From NCBI GenBank assembly GCA_030430205.1, contig JAUIGE010000014.1, positions 62,001 through 126,000 of the forward strand: DNA of 64,000 nt. The letters are read 5' to 3'. Source of the DNA: Bacteroidia bacterium (lineage in GTDB: Bacteria > Bacteroidota > Bacteroidia > J057). Under the pieces are notes generated by a model that saw nothing but the letters and a program-made list of their open reading frames with translations, was not told the origin of the DNA and made no database searches. This document shows, one piece after another, positions 53,531 to 62,500 of the stretch. Positions within the stretch are counted from its first letter, which is position 1, and each line of letters opens with the position of its first letter. A program made the translations under genes and the position numbers.

Positions 53531-55147
53531 TTAACCCTTCATCCATTTCCCCCGAAACAAGGCCTCTCCCCTCCGTTCCAATCTATAGAAATAGATGCCA
53601 GGTGCCAGATGCTCCACAGGAATTCTCAATTCGCCTGCTTTTGCATCCATGCTATGCACCCGCTGTCCGAGGGAATTGAAGAGAATCAATTGTTCATTGC
53701 CTTTCAGGCCACTTAGCTCAAACACCAGGGTGTTTTTAACGGGATTGGGATAAAAGGACAGGCCTAAGAGGATTTCAGGCCGATCTATCGGAACCATTGC
53801 TTCGCAAGTGCCAAACATATTGGCATCCAGCCAGGTCATGCGGTTGCGGATCCAGTTTTTGAGGTAGTTGATTTCGTCGGCATAGGTATTCCCGACAAAA
53901 TTATTGGGCCAGACATGGGTGCCGAGGATGGGCCAGCGCTGAAAATTGCGCTGCTCGGCTTCAGCCAAAAGGCTGACCTGCGCATCCACAAATGCCAACA
54001 TACTGTCAGTATGCAAAGGGCCCATTCGCAGCGCTTCCCAACGGCATTTCAGGTCATTGGCAAAGCGGGGGTCCTGGCGTACCATGCGGTCCCACCAAAA
54101 GGGGTTTACCCATTGGTCTCCTCCACAATAGAGGTTGAAATCCATTTCCCAGCCCGTAGTCAGGCCGCCCTGGCAATAGTCAGCATTGCCCCAGGCCAGG
54201 TTGAAGTCCCATAAGGGACCCATCACCAGTTTTCCGCCATCGCTGTCTCTTTCTTTGTAAAAAAAGGTACTCAGCCGATAGCCATCCACGTTTTTGCTGA
54301 TTTCATTGGAAATGAAAAAATCCATAAACGACCTTCTGTCAATGAAGGGGGAATAGCCCGTAACCGTATCCCGAAAGGATACCCGTTTCAGCGCATTTTC
54401 AAAATTCGTGACATGGGTTTGGATATAGCTCCGCTGGCTGGGCTCCAGCTCATGCCACTCAGGATCGTGCAGCTGAAAGTCTGTAACAGCCCCCCCTCCC
54501 ACGATGGGGCGATAGGGCGAAACCCATGAAATGGGCGTGCCGCCCGTGGTTTTATCTATTTTGATGATATAGCCGCCCGTCAGCGCATCTCCCTGGGTAT
54601 CCGCAGCTGTCAATTCCGCGATGTCTACGCGCCCTTTATCCTGCTTGATTTTTTCCATAAAAACATAGACGCCCATATACTCGCCATTCAGAACCACCTC
54701 ACAGAACTGTGTTCGGGGTGCCCAATGGCCCATTTTGCGGGAAAACCCATAGCTCAACACATTGCGCATCAGGGACTTATCGGAATAGGGGGCGTAGAGC
54801 ACCCAATCATTTTCTTTGCGCCAGCCAAAGAGAGGCACATTGTTGTTATTGCCGCTGCTGTCGCGGGTTTCTATGCCGTATTGTTTTTTGGGAAACCAGG
54901 CGGAAGTGGAGCCTCTTTCTTCTATCCCGATGAAGCCGTCATATTCATTGAAAGCATCGCTGAGGGAATTGCGCTGGCTGCCCGGATTATGGATAATGCC
55001 CATGCGGGCTGTAATTTTGGGTTCGTTGGGAATGGGTCGCCCCATGGTTTCTATAACAACGATGGGCAGGTTGGAACTGCTAAAAGTTACCTGAGCAAAG
55101 GTATTCAGACATGCTAACAGGGCAAGAAAGAAGAAAAAATGCTTCAT
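53531..55147 (-). CDS. CotH kinase family protein with T9SS type A sorting domain
   Basis: 538 aa. After a signal peptide (FFFFLALLACLNTFAQ) comes the CotH kinase domain: SAWFPKKQYGIETRDSSGNN, WVLYAPYSDKSLMRNVLSY, LNGEYMGVYVFMEKIKQDKG and LMGPLWDFNLAWGNA with the DFN-like metal motif. CotH proteins phosphorylate serine residues of secreted or spore-coat proteins in known members. The last 75 residues are a type A T9SS sorting domain (LSFYPNPVKNTLVFEL; LAPGIYFYRLE), so the protein is exported and probably surface-bound. Confidence 0.93.
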   Translation of the reverse strand: MKHFFFFLALLACLNTFAQVTFSSSNLPIVVIETMGRPIPNEPKITARMGIIHNPGSQRNSLSDAFNEYDGFIGIEERGSTSAWFPKKQYGIETRDSSGNNNNVPLFGWRKENDWVLYAPYSDKSLMRNVLSYGFSRKMGHWAPRTQFCEVVLNGEYMGVYVFMEKIKQDKGRVDIAELTAADTQGDALTGGYIIKIDKTTGGTPISWVSPYRPIVGGGAVTDFQLHDPEWHELEPSQRSYIQTHVTNFENALKRVSFRDTVTGYSPFIDRRSFMDFFISNEISKNVDGYRLSTFFYKERDSDGGKLVMGPLWDFNLAWGNADYCQGGLTTGWEMDFNLYCGGDQWVNPFWWDRMVRQDPRFANDLKCRWEALRMGPLHTDSMLAFVDAQVSLLAEAEQRNFQRWPILGTHVWPNNFVGNTYADEINYLKNWIRNRMTWLDANMFGTCEAMVPIDRPEILLGLSFYPNPVKNTLVFELSGLKGNEQLILFNSLGQRVHSMDAKAGELRIPVEHLAPGIYFYRLERRGEALFRGKWMKG

Positions 55148-55336
55148 GTGGATCTAAGATTTTTGTTCGGGTAAATTAAAGCAATTAAGCCGAAAAGGGC
55201 CCGATCCCCAAAAGTATGTGCAGATATTGGCCATCGATGATTTTCGTTTTGTCAAAATTGACTATTACTGCTTAAACATGTATATTTTAGCTTGTATGTA
55301 AAAAGCCCCCTATTTTAACCTGTAATCCTTCTTGCC

Positions 55337-56530
55337 ATGAGAAACCATTTTTTTCTCTCCCTGCTCCTTTCCCTGGCCCTCCTTTGGACCGCCTGCGAAC
55401 CTGACGAACCCGTCCTCTGCGATCCTACCCCCCAATTTGACATCGATATTTTTATCCAAAATATAAAGGCAGAACTTGACGATGTCTCAGCGTATCAACT
55501 GGTAGTCAATCAAAATGGCAACCTCTACCAGGCCGCTGACAGCGGCAATTCCATCTTCGCCGGAGATCCCGGCGGCGAGATCGCCATGACTGTCGACACG
55601 CGCATGAATGTCGCCAGCGTGAGCAAATTCATCGGCACCATCGCCATGATGCAGGTGCTTGAAAAGCATGGCATCGGCATAGAACAGCCGATATACAACT
55701 ACCTGCCTGACAGCTGGAAGGCCGCTGTACATGCAGATCATTTTGATCCGGGTTCCAATTATTGGGTGAGTTTCAGGAATATGATGCGGATGGAATCCGG
55801 CATTCAATTTACGGCGAACAACTGGTCGCCGGGACCTATGCCCAATACGACGCAAATGCGTCAGGCATTTCGGTCACCGGCCGATCCGGCCCGCTGGGGT
55901 GTATATCAGAATGGCAATTTTACGCTCATCCGTGTGCTGATCGGAGAGATTGAATTCAATCTTGATGAGAATGATGCCAATTATGATTTGAATTGTGCCA
56001 ATTCGTATTTCAACTATATCAAAGCAAATATTTTTGATCCGCTCAATCTCAGTCCGCCGATGAGCATCGCAGAGGTGAATACCTACTATACGGGCAATTT
56101 TACCCGCGGCCATCAATGGCCATTCAATCCTGCTTTCCAGGATGGCAATGGCAATGTAGGCTGGGGTGCGACCAGCGATCCCCAAACGAATGGCGGCTCC
56201 GGCGGACTCGTTTTGTCCGCCATGGACCTGGCCAAGATCCTGGCCTATTTCCGCCATGATGATACGGAAACGATCATCTCTGAAAGTCAGCGAATAAGCA
56301 TTTTGGATCATGAACTGGGTTTAACAGAATCTACTGATGGCGTGCACGGCCGCTATCAGAGCAAAGGCGGCACCCGCGGCCCGGAGACAGGGACTTCGCG
56401 AGCGCTGCGAAGCAGGATCATGTTCTTTCCGGGAGGCATAGAAGCGGTGCTACTCTCCAATTGCAATATCACGACCATGGGGTCGATTTTGAGGGATGCC
56501 TATGATGATGCCTGGGTGAATCCCTGCTAA
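55337..56530 (+). CDS. serine hydrolase of the class C beta-lactamase family, lipoprotein
   Basis: 397 aa. A lipoprotein signal ends at Cys20 (LLSLALLWTAC). The SxxK motif is Ser94-Val-Ser-Lys97 in NVASVSKFIG and the Y-x-N motif is Tyr190-Gln-Asn192 (GVYQNGNFTLIR). A TSGI-like segment (MRMESGIQFTANNW) precedes it. The third (K/H-x-G) motif is less clear; SKGGTRGPE near 340 is a candidate. Family members are DD-peptidases, esterases or lactamases, and being lipid-anchored it probably acts on peptidoglycan or a small ester. It is convergent with the STAND NTPase gene, 3 bases apart. Confidence 0.88.
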   Translation: MRNHFFLSLLLSLALLWTACEPDEPVLCDPTPQFDIDIFIQNIKAELDDVSAYQLVVNQNGNLYQAADSGNSIFAGDPGGEIAMTVDTRMNVASVSKFIGTIAMMQVLEKHGIGIEQPIYNYLPDSWKAAVHADHFDPGSNYWVSFRNMMRMESGIQFTANNWSPGPMPNTTQMRQAFRSPADPARWGVYQNGNFTLIRVLIGEIEFNLDENDANYDLNCANSYFNYIKANIFDPLNLSPPMSIAEVNTYYTGNFTRGHQWPFNPAFQDGNGNVGWGATSDPQTNGGSGGLVLSAMDLAKILAYFRHDDTETIISESQRISILDHELGLTESTDGVHGRYQSKGGTRGPETGTSRALRSRIMFFPGGIEAVLLSNCNITTMGSILRDAYDDAWVNPC

Positions 56531-56533
56531 GCA

Positions 56534-59500
56534 TCAGGCAGATAATCCCTCCATATCCGACAACATGTCCAGCAGATTGTACCGAATGCGGTTCAGAGAA
56601 AGCTGCTCATCCTGATTGGAGATAATCCCTTTGCGGGATTCGTTTTTGGTGCGGTTGTACCTGCTTTCCAGCAGGATGATGTCATTTTCGAGTTCGGGAT
56701 TTACTTTTTTCAACATAGTGCGCGTCATGTCGATGGCCTTTTGCAGTTCGTCTTTGGCGACCATCTGCCGGATATCATCCACCGAAAAGCCTGGCTCGTC
56801 GTCCGGGGCAGAGCTTTCAGACGCGCTGTCTTCCTCTTTTGCAAAAAGATCATCATACTCCCTGCGGTCCCGCTGCTCCAGAAATTTTGCCAGGTCGAGC
56901 AGGTTCAGCTCAAAGGTACCAGCCTCGCTGATGTCATTGAGCTGGAGGTTGAAGCGGTTGAAGAGAAATTGTTCGATTTCGCCTTTGGTCGTGAAGACCT
57001 TTTTCAAGCTGTCATGCAGATCATGGAAGAATTCTCCGAGAAGGGCTTTTTCATCTATTTCATTTAGAAATACTTCAAAATCACGACGCTTGATCTCATT
57101 TTGATCTCCATTTAGTGGTTTTTTCAGGTTTTGGTTTTTGAAACGAAAAGGTCTGGGAATGTCCATTTGAAAAAAGGCCTCTCCCTTTTCTTCCTTTTCC
57201 ATTTCCCTGAAAAAACTTTTTTTACCCAAACGACTTTCCAGGATGAGATGCAGGATGATTCGCTCATGGTTCCACAAAAAAACAGGACTGGGGTGTTTTT
57301 GATGGATTACGGAAGCTTCTTCAATCGCTTTCAGCGCCTTCGGATAATCGCGCTGAGCCTCATAGACCCGAGCCTCCAATATCCGGGACCTGAGGTCGGG
57401 TGGCCACAGACTTCGGATGTTGGCGAGCTGCCTGCTTAGCTCTCTGTCATTGCCCAGACGAAAATGCATTTTCGCTTCATGGTACATCAGGCTGCTCGGT
57501 TCTGTCCGCTGCGGATAGCGGGCGAGAAGTTTGGCGATTTCCTGCAGGCTCAGCTCATCCCCTTCTTCTATTGTTTTATCTATTTGAAGGGAAAGGTAAA
57601 ATTCCAACTCCCGCGCAGGCGCTTTTTCCATCACATCTCCCGCCACGGTGATGCCCAGGCGGGTCGCAAGTGCCATATAGATGGCCAGTGGCAATTCTGT
57701 GAGCGATGACTCAAGATAAGGTCGCATATCTTCCTGGAAATACTGATCAATCAGATAGGGACTTTCTTCCAGTTTGAGCCTGTGATACAGGTACTCCGCC
57801 CGATCCTCGGGCGTCTTTGCCCCTTCATAAAATGCGATGGCATTTTCATGGATAAGCTTCGCTTTTTCCCTATCCTCCTGCACGATCAGCTCATAGAGCG
57901 CTACGCGCAAATCCTGCCTGAAAGTCAGGCTGCCATGGCTCTCACTCAGCAGAAAAGTCTCTTTCTGCAAGCGCTCATAAATGGCTTCCGCCTGCAAGGC
58001 ATTGATCTCACCCAGGCTACAGGGGCCTGCCAGCACATGCTGTATGACAGCGGGATTGATCTTGCGAACCAGCATGCCGGGCACGGCCATTTTGCGCACT
58101 TCCTCATCATGGATATGATCCAGGTTGCGGCGCACCAGCTGGCCCTGTATGCGTTTTTCGTCTATGCGCGAAAAAAGGTGGCGGGTCTGCACGCCGCCAA
58201 TTCCCTCACCATCAGCGTCATTCTGCTTCACGACTTCTGCCGCCAGCTGCAAGGTGAGCGGATTCCCCCCGAGTTTGCGGGCGATCTGCGCGGCAAGGGC
58301 ATCGTCTTTCACGCCCTTGGCTTTGAGGTAGCCCCGTGCAGCCTGCTCATCGAAAGTGGTGAGGTGCATTTTCTCAAATTTGAGAGAGGTAGCCACCAGG
58401 TCTGAGCGCCCCACCACAATGGGGCGGAAGCGCGGCACTGCCTCGCCGACCTCCTGTAAAAATTGAAAGAGGTTGTTCAATTCGGAGAAGGTCGCCCGAT
58501 ACTGAGCTTCCTCAAAGGAATCCAGCACCAGCAAAACAGGGATGTCAATTCTGCTGAGATCTTCCTCAAAACGGGAGAGGTATTGGCGATGAATCGCTTC
58601 CAGGATGATCCCCCGCGAAGAGCCCCGGGACTTGGTCTTTGCGCCTCTGTCTGCACGGCTTTCACCTGTCTCCAGGTAGGTGAGGATGTCATAGCGAATA
58701 TCGTCAAAGAGGCCCGCATGTTGCGGAAACTGTATTTTCAATTGGTGAAGGCCTTCAGCGGCGAGCTGCAAGGGCTCGGAGATGGAGAGGCCGGGCCTGT
58801 CAAAATCGAGGTAAATGAAGGGGATTTTGCGGGCAACATCCTGCTCTGCATGTTGCAAAATGAATTTTGCGATGAGGGTGGATTTGCCGATGCCGCCGAT
58901 GCCGGAGAGCAGCAGGGGCGGCTTCTCGCGCCAGTTGATGACCTGGCGAAAAAGCTTTTCGGCTTTGCCGATCAGGGTGCGCTGCGGCAGCCAGTCGATG
59001 TACTTGGTGATGCGGTCGAGTTCGCTGGCGCGTCCCTGGAAGTTTTCTGTCAGCTTGCGGAAAGGGCGCAGCAGTTCTTCGCGCTTGATGAGGCTGTTGA
59101 TTTCTTCTTTGTCGGGGAGCGACAAATCCGTGACGGAAAGCCATTCCACCAGCCGGTAAATCAGCACGAGCTGTGAGAGATCCTGCTTGCTCAGCTCCGG
59201 CATGTTGCCGTTTATCATGCTTTCATAAAGCCGCTGGCTGTCATCTGAAGGCCTGGCCTTGCGTTTTTGGAGTGTAGGCAAAAGCAGCTTTTGCGAAGAG
59301 AGGAAAGCCAGGCTTTCCTGGCGCTGGTGGTCTCTCAGGCTGTAAAGGCCTGTTTTCTTATTCTGGAAGCATTTTTCCAGTAAAAAAGCGACATCCTCTT
59401 CCTCCATTTTGTAGCCCAAAACAGCCTGCGTTTCCGCGACTATATCTTCTATGCGAAACTGAATCTGCAGCGCTGCCAGGCCCAGAAAAGGCTTTTCCGG

Positions 59501-59572
59501 GCGTTTTTCTTTGGATTCGTTCAGGATGTCCTGAATCAACTGGTCCAGATCTATTTTTTCTTGTTCCATCAT
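56534..59572 (-). CDS. STAND-type NTPase with N-terminal regulatory region and C-terminal TPR-like helices
   Basis: 1012 aa. Residues 1-175 are helical and unassigned. The NTPase core begins NFQGRASELDRITKYID (177-193), with Walker A GIGGIGKST (224-232) and Walker B PVLLVLDSFEEAQ (Asp351 followed by acidic residues). An AAA-lid and winged-helix region follow (RKLGGNPLTLQLAAEVV), and then TPR-like helices (about 680-800: FRLGNDRELSRQLANIR, AQRDYPKALKAIEEASVI). STAND proteins switch from a closed ADP state to an oligomer when the C-terminal sensor binds a signal. This gene is 5 bases after the degenerate ATPase gene and about 1.3 kb after the effector-associated-domain trypsin, forming a likely conflict cassette. 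Confidence 0.85.
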   Translation of the reverse strand: MMEQEKIDLDQLIQDILNESKEKRPEKPFLGLAALQIQFRIEDIVAETQAVLGYKMEEEDVAFLLEKCFQNKKTGLYSLRDHQRQESLAFLSSQKLLLPTLQKRKARPSDDSQRLYESMINGNMPELSKQDLSQLVLIYRLVEWLSVTDLSLPDKEEINSLIKREELLRPFRKLTENFQGRASELDRITKYIDWLPQRTLIGKAEKLFRQVINWREKPPLLLSGIGGIGKSTLIAKFILQHAEQDVARKIPFIYLDFDRPGLSISEPLQLAAEGLHQLKIQFPQHAGLFDDIRYDILTYLETGESRADRGAKTKSRGSSRGIILEAIHRQYLSRFEEDLSRIDIPVLLVLDSFEEAQYRATFSELNNLFQFLQEVGEAVPRFRPIVVGRSDLVATSLKFEKMHLTTFDEQAARGYLKAKGVKDDALAAQIARKLGGNPLTLQLAAEVVKQNDADGEGIGGVQTRHLFSRIDEKRIQGQLVRRNLDHIHDEEVRKMAVPGMLVRKINPAVIQHVLAGPCSLGEINALQAEAIYERLQKETFLLSESHGSLTFRQDLRVALYELIVQEDREKAKLIHENAIAFYEGAKTPEDRAEYLYHRLKLEESPYLIDQYFQEDMRPYLESSLTELPLAIYMALATRLGITVAGDVMEKAPARELEFYLSLQIDKTIEEGDELSLQEIAKLLARYPQRTEPSSLMYHEAKMHFRLGNDRELSRQLANIRSLWPPDLRSRILEARVYEAQRDYPKALKAIEEASVIHQKHPSPVFLWNHERIILHLILESRLGKKSFFREMEKEEKGEAFFQMDIPRPFRFKNQNLKKPLNGDQNEIKRRDFEVFLNEIDEKALLGEFFHDLHDSLKKVFTTKGEIEQFLFNRFNLQLNDISEAGTFELNLLDLAKFLEQRDRREYDDLFAKEEDSASESSAPDDEPGFSVDDIRQMVAKDELQKAIDMTRTMLKKVNPELENDIILLESRYNRTKNESRKGIISNQDEQLSLNRIRYNLLDMLSDMEGLSA

Positions 59573-59577
59573 CTTCT

Positions 59578-60714
59578 TCAGAATTCGCTTTCAATGATTT
59601 TTTTTGTCAGCTTCTGCCGCACGCCTTTATACAGTTTTTCTGCATTATCGCCCACCTTTTCCACATTTTCATCATTATCTACAAAAAGCAACATGCCTTT
59701 GGTGACAAATGCATCTTCCGGCTCCAGCCAATCCTGGTAGCGGGGATCTTCAGCCATGATAGAAGCGTGGAGCTTGGATAAAAACTGCCGAAAGCCCTCT
59801 TCATCAAATGCAGAGAGGGTATTTTCCTCAAAAGGAATATTGGCCGTATTGAGTTGCTCTATGCCTTCTTTTCGGTAGCCTGCCAGCAGCAAAAAACCCG
59901 GCGCATTTTCTATGGTGAGTTTTCCGGCAAGGCCGGTGATAAAGTCAAAGACCTGATCTGAAACCGTTTTGTCAAAGTGGTCTATAAAAAATAAAAATAC
60001 CTGGCCTTTTTCTTCCAAATGCACCTTCAGGCTCGTCAGAAAGGACTGATATTTAAAGTCTTTGCCGAGCTTCACATCCAGCTCGCGATAATGCGGGGCC
60101 ATGCCCAGAGCGATCGCCAGGTGCTTGGCGATGTGTACCGGAAAGACCATTTCGTCTTCATTTCGTTCCAAATCCTCCCTCAGATCAATTTTTTCAAAAG
60201 TAAAAATCCTGGATTCCGTGGCCAGGTGGCTGAAATAATTTTTCAGGTAGGACAGGCCCGAGCGGGATTTGCCATGCAAAATCAGCACCTCAGAACGCTG
60301 CCCATGCAGCATCTGGTAAAAGTAAAATTTGGTTTCCCTCCGATTGATAAAAAGCTTATTCCTTTTCTGTACCAGGACATGGTCAAAAAGGGATTTTTTG
60401 AGCTGGAAATCGCCATTGGCGCTCTGCTCTACGACCTCATTGAATCGCTGAAACAAGCGCTTCACCGCATCATTCAGCGGAAATTGCTGGTGATAGGTCA
60501 TCACAAAATAGGGCAGGCTTCCCCGCACATTGAGGGCTTGCAGGAAATGCCATTTCCCATCTTCAAATGCGGTAGTAGGCGCATTGACTTCGTTGTATCC
60601 GACCTGCAATTGGGCGGCATCCATCATGCCGATAAATGCCATGAATGGCCCGGGATCGGGATGGGTTTGCAGCAGGGCTGCTTTGAGTTCGAGGAGGAGG
60701 TCGTGGGGTATCAT
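59578..60714 (-). CDS. degenerate P-loop ATPase of the trypsin-STAND cassette
   Basis: 378 aa. An N-terminal helical region of about 95 residues (ELKAALLQTHPDPGPFMAFI) may be an effector-associated domain. The P-loop-like motif GKSRSGLS (148-155) matches the Walker A glycine spacing but has Leu where Lys is required. The Walker B position is VFLFFIDHFDK with Asp245. The overall order resembles the NTPase of a STAND or AAA protein that may be inactive and serve as an adaptor. Its start lies 11 bases from heptamer array E, and the STAND gene follows 5 bases after its stop. Confidence 0.7.
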   Translation of the reverse strand: MIPHDLLLELKAALLQTHPDPGPFMAFIGMMDAAQLQVGYNEVNAPTTAFEDGKWHFLQALNVRGSLPYFVMTYHQQFPLNDAVKRLFQRFNEVVEQSANGDFQLKKSLFDHVLVQKRNKLFINRRETKFYFYQMLHGQRSEVLILHGKSRSGLSYLKNYFSHLATESRIFTFEKIDLREDLERNEDEMVFPVHIAKHLAIALGMAPHYRELDVKLGKDFKYQSFLTSLKVHLEEKGQVFLFFIDHFDKTVSDQVFDFITGLAGKLTIENAPGFLLLAGYRKEGIEQLNTANIPFEENTLSAFDEEGFRQFLSKLHASIMAEDPRYQDWLEPEDAFVTKGMLLFVDNDENVEKVGDNAEKLYKGVRQKLTKKIIESEF

Positions 60715-60725
60715 GGGGAAGGTGG

Positions 60726-60802
60726 TTTGGGGTTTCGGGTTTTGAGTTTTGGGTTTCGAGTTTTGGGTTTCGGGTTTCGGGTTTTGGGTTTTGAGTTTTG
60801 GG
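60726..60802. repeat. heptamer array E (TTTCGGG/TTTTGGG/TTTTGAG), 11 units
   Basis: Eleven 7-bp steps from 60726 to 60802, units TTTGGGG, TTTCGGG, TTTTGAG, TTTTGGG and TTTCGAG. It starts 12 bases upstream of the minus-strand start codon at 60714, so on that strand the leader RNA is CCCAAAA/CTCAAAA-rich. Array C also has 11 units. Confidence 0.9.
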
Positions 60803-60810
60803 GGGGAGTG

Positions 60811-60892
60811 GACGCAGATTAGTTATGATTATTATGATAAAGATTATGTTTAAATACAGCGAAAATCATAATGATCATAATAAATCTGCGTC
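60811..60892. repeat. intact GACGCAGAT palindrome
   Basis: Two 28-base arms (GACGCAGATT..TTATGAT..ATTATGAT) differ at three positions and enclose a core TTTAAATACAGCGAAA shared with the palindrome at 12858. A second copy, interrupted by a MITE-like insertion, is at 62053-62416. Confidence 0.7.
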
Positions 60893-60905
60893 AATTCTTC
60901 CTCTT

Positions 60906-62009
60906 CTAAAGCGTAATTCCCTTCAATTTCAAATCATCAGCAATCCGCCGAGCCACAACCCCCTGGTTGTACTTCGGATTCCAGTTGGGGTCGCCCATAT
61001 TGTGCAGGGCGATCCACTCAAATTTTTCATTGAAGCAAGGCGAGCCTGAGGAGCCCTTGAGGGTATTGACTTTATATCGCAAGCGGATTTTTTTGCTGTC
61101 GGTGCCTTCGCTTTGGCTGAAGCCAAAGGCTACTTTCTGGGGGCTGCCTTCGGGATGTTGCACGATGATGATGTGCCCGGCTTTGAAGAGCTGTGCCGGG
61201 GAATCCGGCAGCTTGATCCAGCCGCGCGTCGCGGCGCCCATGGGCGTACCGCCCGGCATGGGGCCAAAGGCCTCCTCCCCTATCGGGCGCGCCAGGCGCA
61301 GCAGCGCATAGTCCAGCCTGTCCTGCGGCCAGGCGATATCCAGCTCATCAGAGCCCTGCACATCCCAATCGCTGTATTTGCTGCTGGCCAGCAAGGCATC
61401 ATCGGCCAGGCCGACGCGCAGGCCCGCATGGATGCTGCTGCCATCAGGCAGCACTTTGTAATCAAACAGGCAGTTGATTGTCGTCACGCTTTGGGGAGCC
61501 TTGATCCAGGCTTCCACCACATGGTAATTTGTCAACAACAAATCCGGCCCCACCAGGAAGCCTGTTCCCCAGGCAGAGCCTGTGTCTCTTTCCACCTCGA
61601 TGCGGCAGACGCATCTTTCGATTTTGGCCATTTCGCGCAGCATGACTGCGATATCCATAAAGGGATTGGCGTTGACGAGCTGCTGTAAGGCGCTCATATC
61701 CAGGGAAGTGGCTTCTTTCTCCTGGTAGCCCTGGCTACCGATGCCCAGGGTATATGCCAGTTTGAGGACGGCCTCATGATCGGGATGCTCCGCCAAAAAG
61801 GCGTCTATCAGCTGGCCTTGCCAGCCCTGCTGGTTGGCAGCTTTGACAAACTCAAAGGTCTGCACCGTGAAAGGCGAAAGAAAAGACACATGGCTCAGGA
61901 ACTTTTTATCCAGCCTGATTTCCGTAAATGGCCGGATCGTCATGATGTCATAATGATCCTCGAGTGCGGTTTTGAGTATGCCTTTTTCAGGTCCGGTGAG
62001 TTGTCGCAT
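60906..62009 (-). CDS. effector-associated-domain trypsin-like serine protease
   Basis: 367 aa. Residues 1-90 fit effector-associated domain 1 (LTGPEKGILKTALEDHY; FEFVKAANQQGWQGQLIDAF; AEHPDHEAVLKLAYTLGI), an adaptor domain that lets an effector join an NTPase or other receptor. From about 135 comes a trypsin-like peptidase with the triad His163 (LLTNYHVV), Asp233 (DRLDYALLRL) and Ser321 (KGSSGSPCF, the S of G-x-S-G). No signal peptide is present, so it is cytoplasmic. The triad is intact, so it should be active. The degenerate ATPase and STAND genes lie downstream on the same strand, with array E and a palindrome between. Confidence 0.9.
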   Translation of the reverse strand: MRQLTGPEKGILKTALEDHYDIMTIRPFTEIRLDKKFLSHVSFLSPFTVQTFEFVKAANQQGWQGQLIDAFLAEHPDHEAVLKLAYTLGIGSQGYQEKEATSLDMSALQQLVNANPFMDIAVMLREMAKIERCVCRIEVERDTGSAWGTGFLVGPDLLLTNYHVVEAWIKAPQSVTTINCLFDYKVLPDGSSIHAGLRVGLADDALLASSKYSDWDVQGSDELDIAWPQDRLDYALLRLARPIGEEAFGPMPGGTPMGAATRGWIKLPDSPAQLFKAGHIIIVQHPEGSPQKVAFGFSQSEGTDSKKIRLRYKVNTLKGSSGSPCFNEKFEWIALHNMGDPNWNPKYNQGVVARRIADDLKLKGITL

Positions 62010-62052
62010 GGTGGAAGGCGTAAAATTATATTCGGAAAAATAATGAAGAATA

Positions 62053-62416
62053 GACGCAGATAACGCGGGTTGTTATGATAAGAAAGGCAGGCATGCTTAA
62101 ATGATCGGCATTGTGTAAAACATCTGGTTCTCTGACAATTTTAGTGGAAGAAGCTTAAAGCGTTCTCTTGTGACATCCCCCGCCCTAGACGGCCCCTTCA
62201 AAAGGGGCCTGGCGTAGTCCTGAGAGGAATTTTATTCCTCTATGTGATACCGTCAGCCCCCTTTTGAAGGGGGCGTCCAGGACGAGGGGATGTAATAAAT
62301 CAAAAGCAAAAGCTTTTTCATAAAAGAAATTGAATATGCTCAGTGAATGACTTATTCCACTAAAATTGTCAAAAACCCAAACATCTTTAATCATAAAAAT
62401 CAGTGTTATCCGCGTC
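62053..62416. repeat. GACGCAGAT palindrome interrupted by a MITE-like element
   Basis: The left arm (62053-62087, GACGCAGATAACGCGGG..TTATGAT) pairs with the right arm (62382-62416, ATCATAAAAATCAGTGTTAT..GTC) with about three quarters of positions matching. The intervening 294 bases contain the MITE-like copy. The intact relative is at 60811-60892. Confidence 0.55.
62130..62374. mobile_element. MITE-like element, copy 2 (inverted relative to copy 1)
   Basis: Termini CTCTGACAATTTTAGTGGAA and TTCCACTAAAATTGTCAAAA enclose 245 bases. Reverse-complemented, it follows copy 1 (50455-50696) closely: TATTCAATTTCTTTTATGAA, then GCTTTTGCTTTTGA, then ACATCCCC..GGACG and the same pair of GGGGCC hairpins. 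It lies inside a GACGCAGAT palindrome. Confidence 0.7.
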
Positions 62417-62500
62417 AAACTCTTCCAAATTAAAGCACCTCAGCTAAATTAAGGGAAAAAGCGGATTTATGTGTGGGTTGGCGGTTTTTGATTTTATGTT

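Noticed and set aside
62185-62418. A 77-codon minus-strand frame
   Set aside because: It is built entirely of the MITE-like copy and a palindrome arm. Copy 1 does not keep the same frame open.
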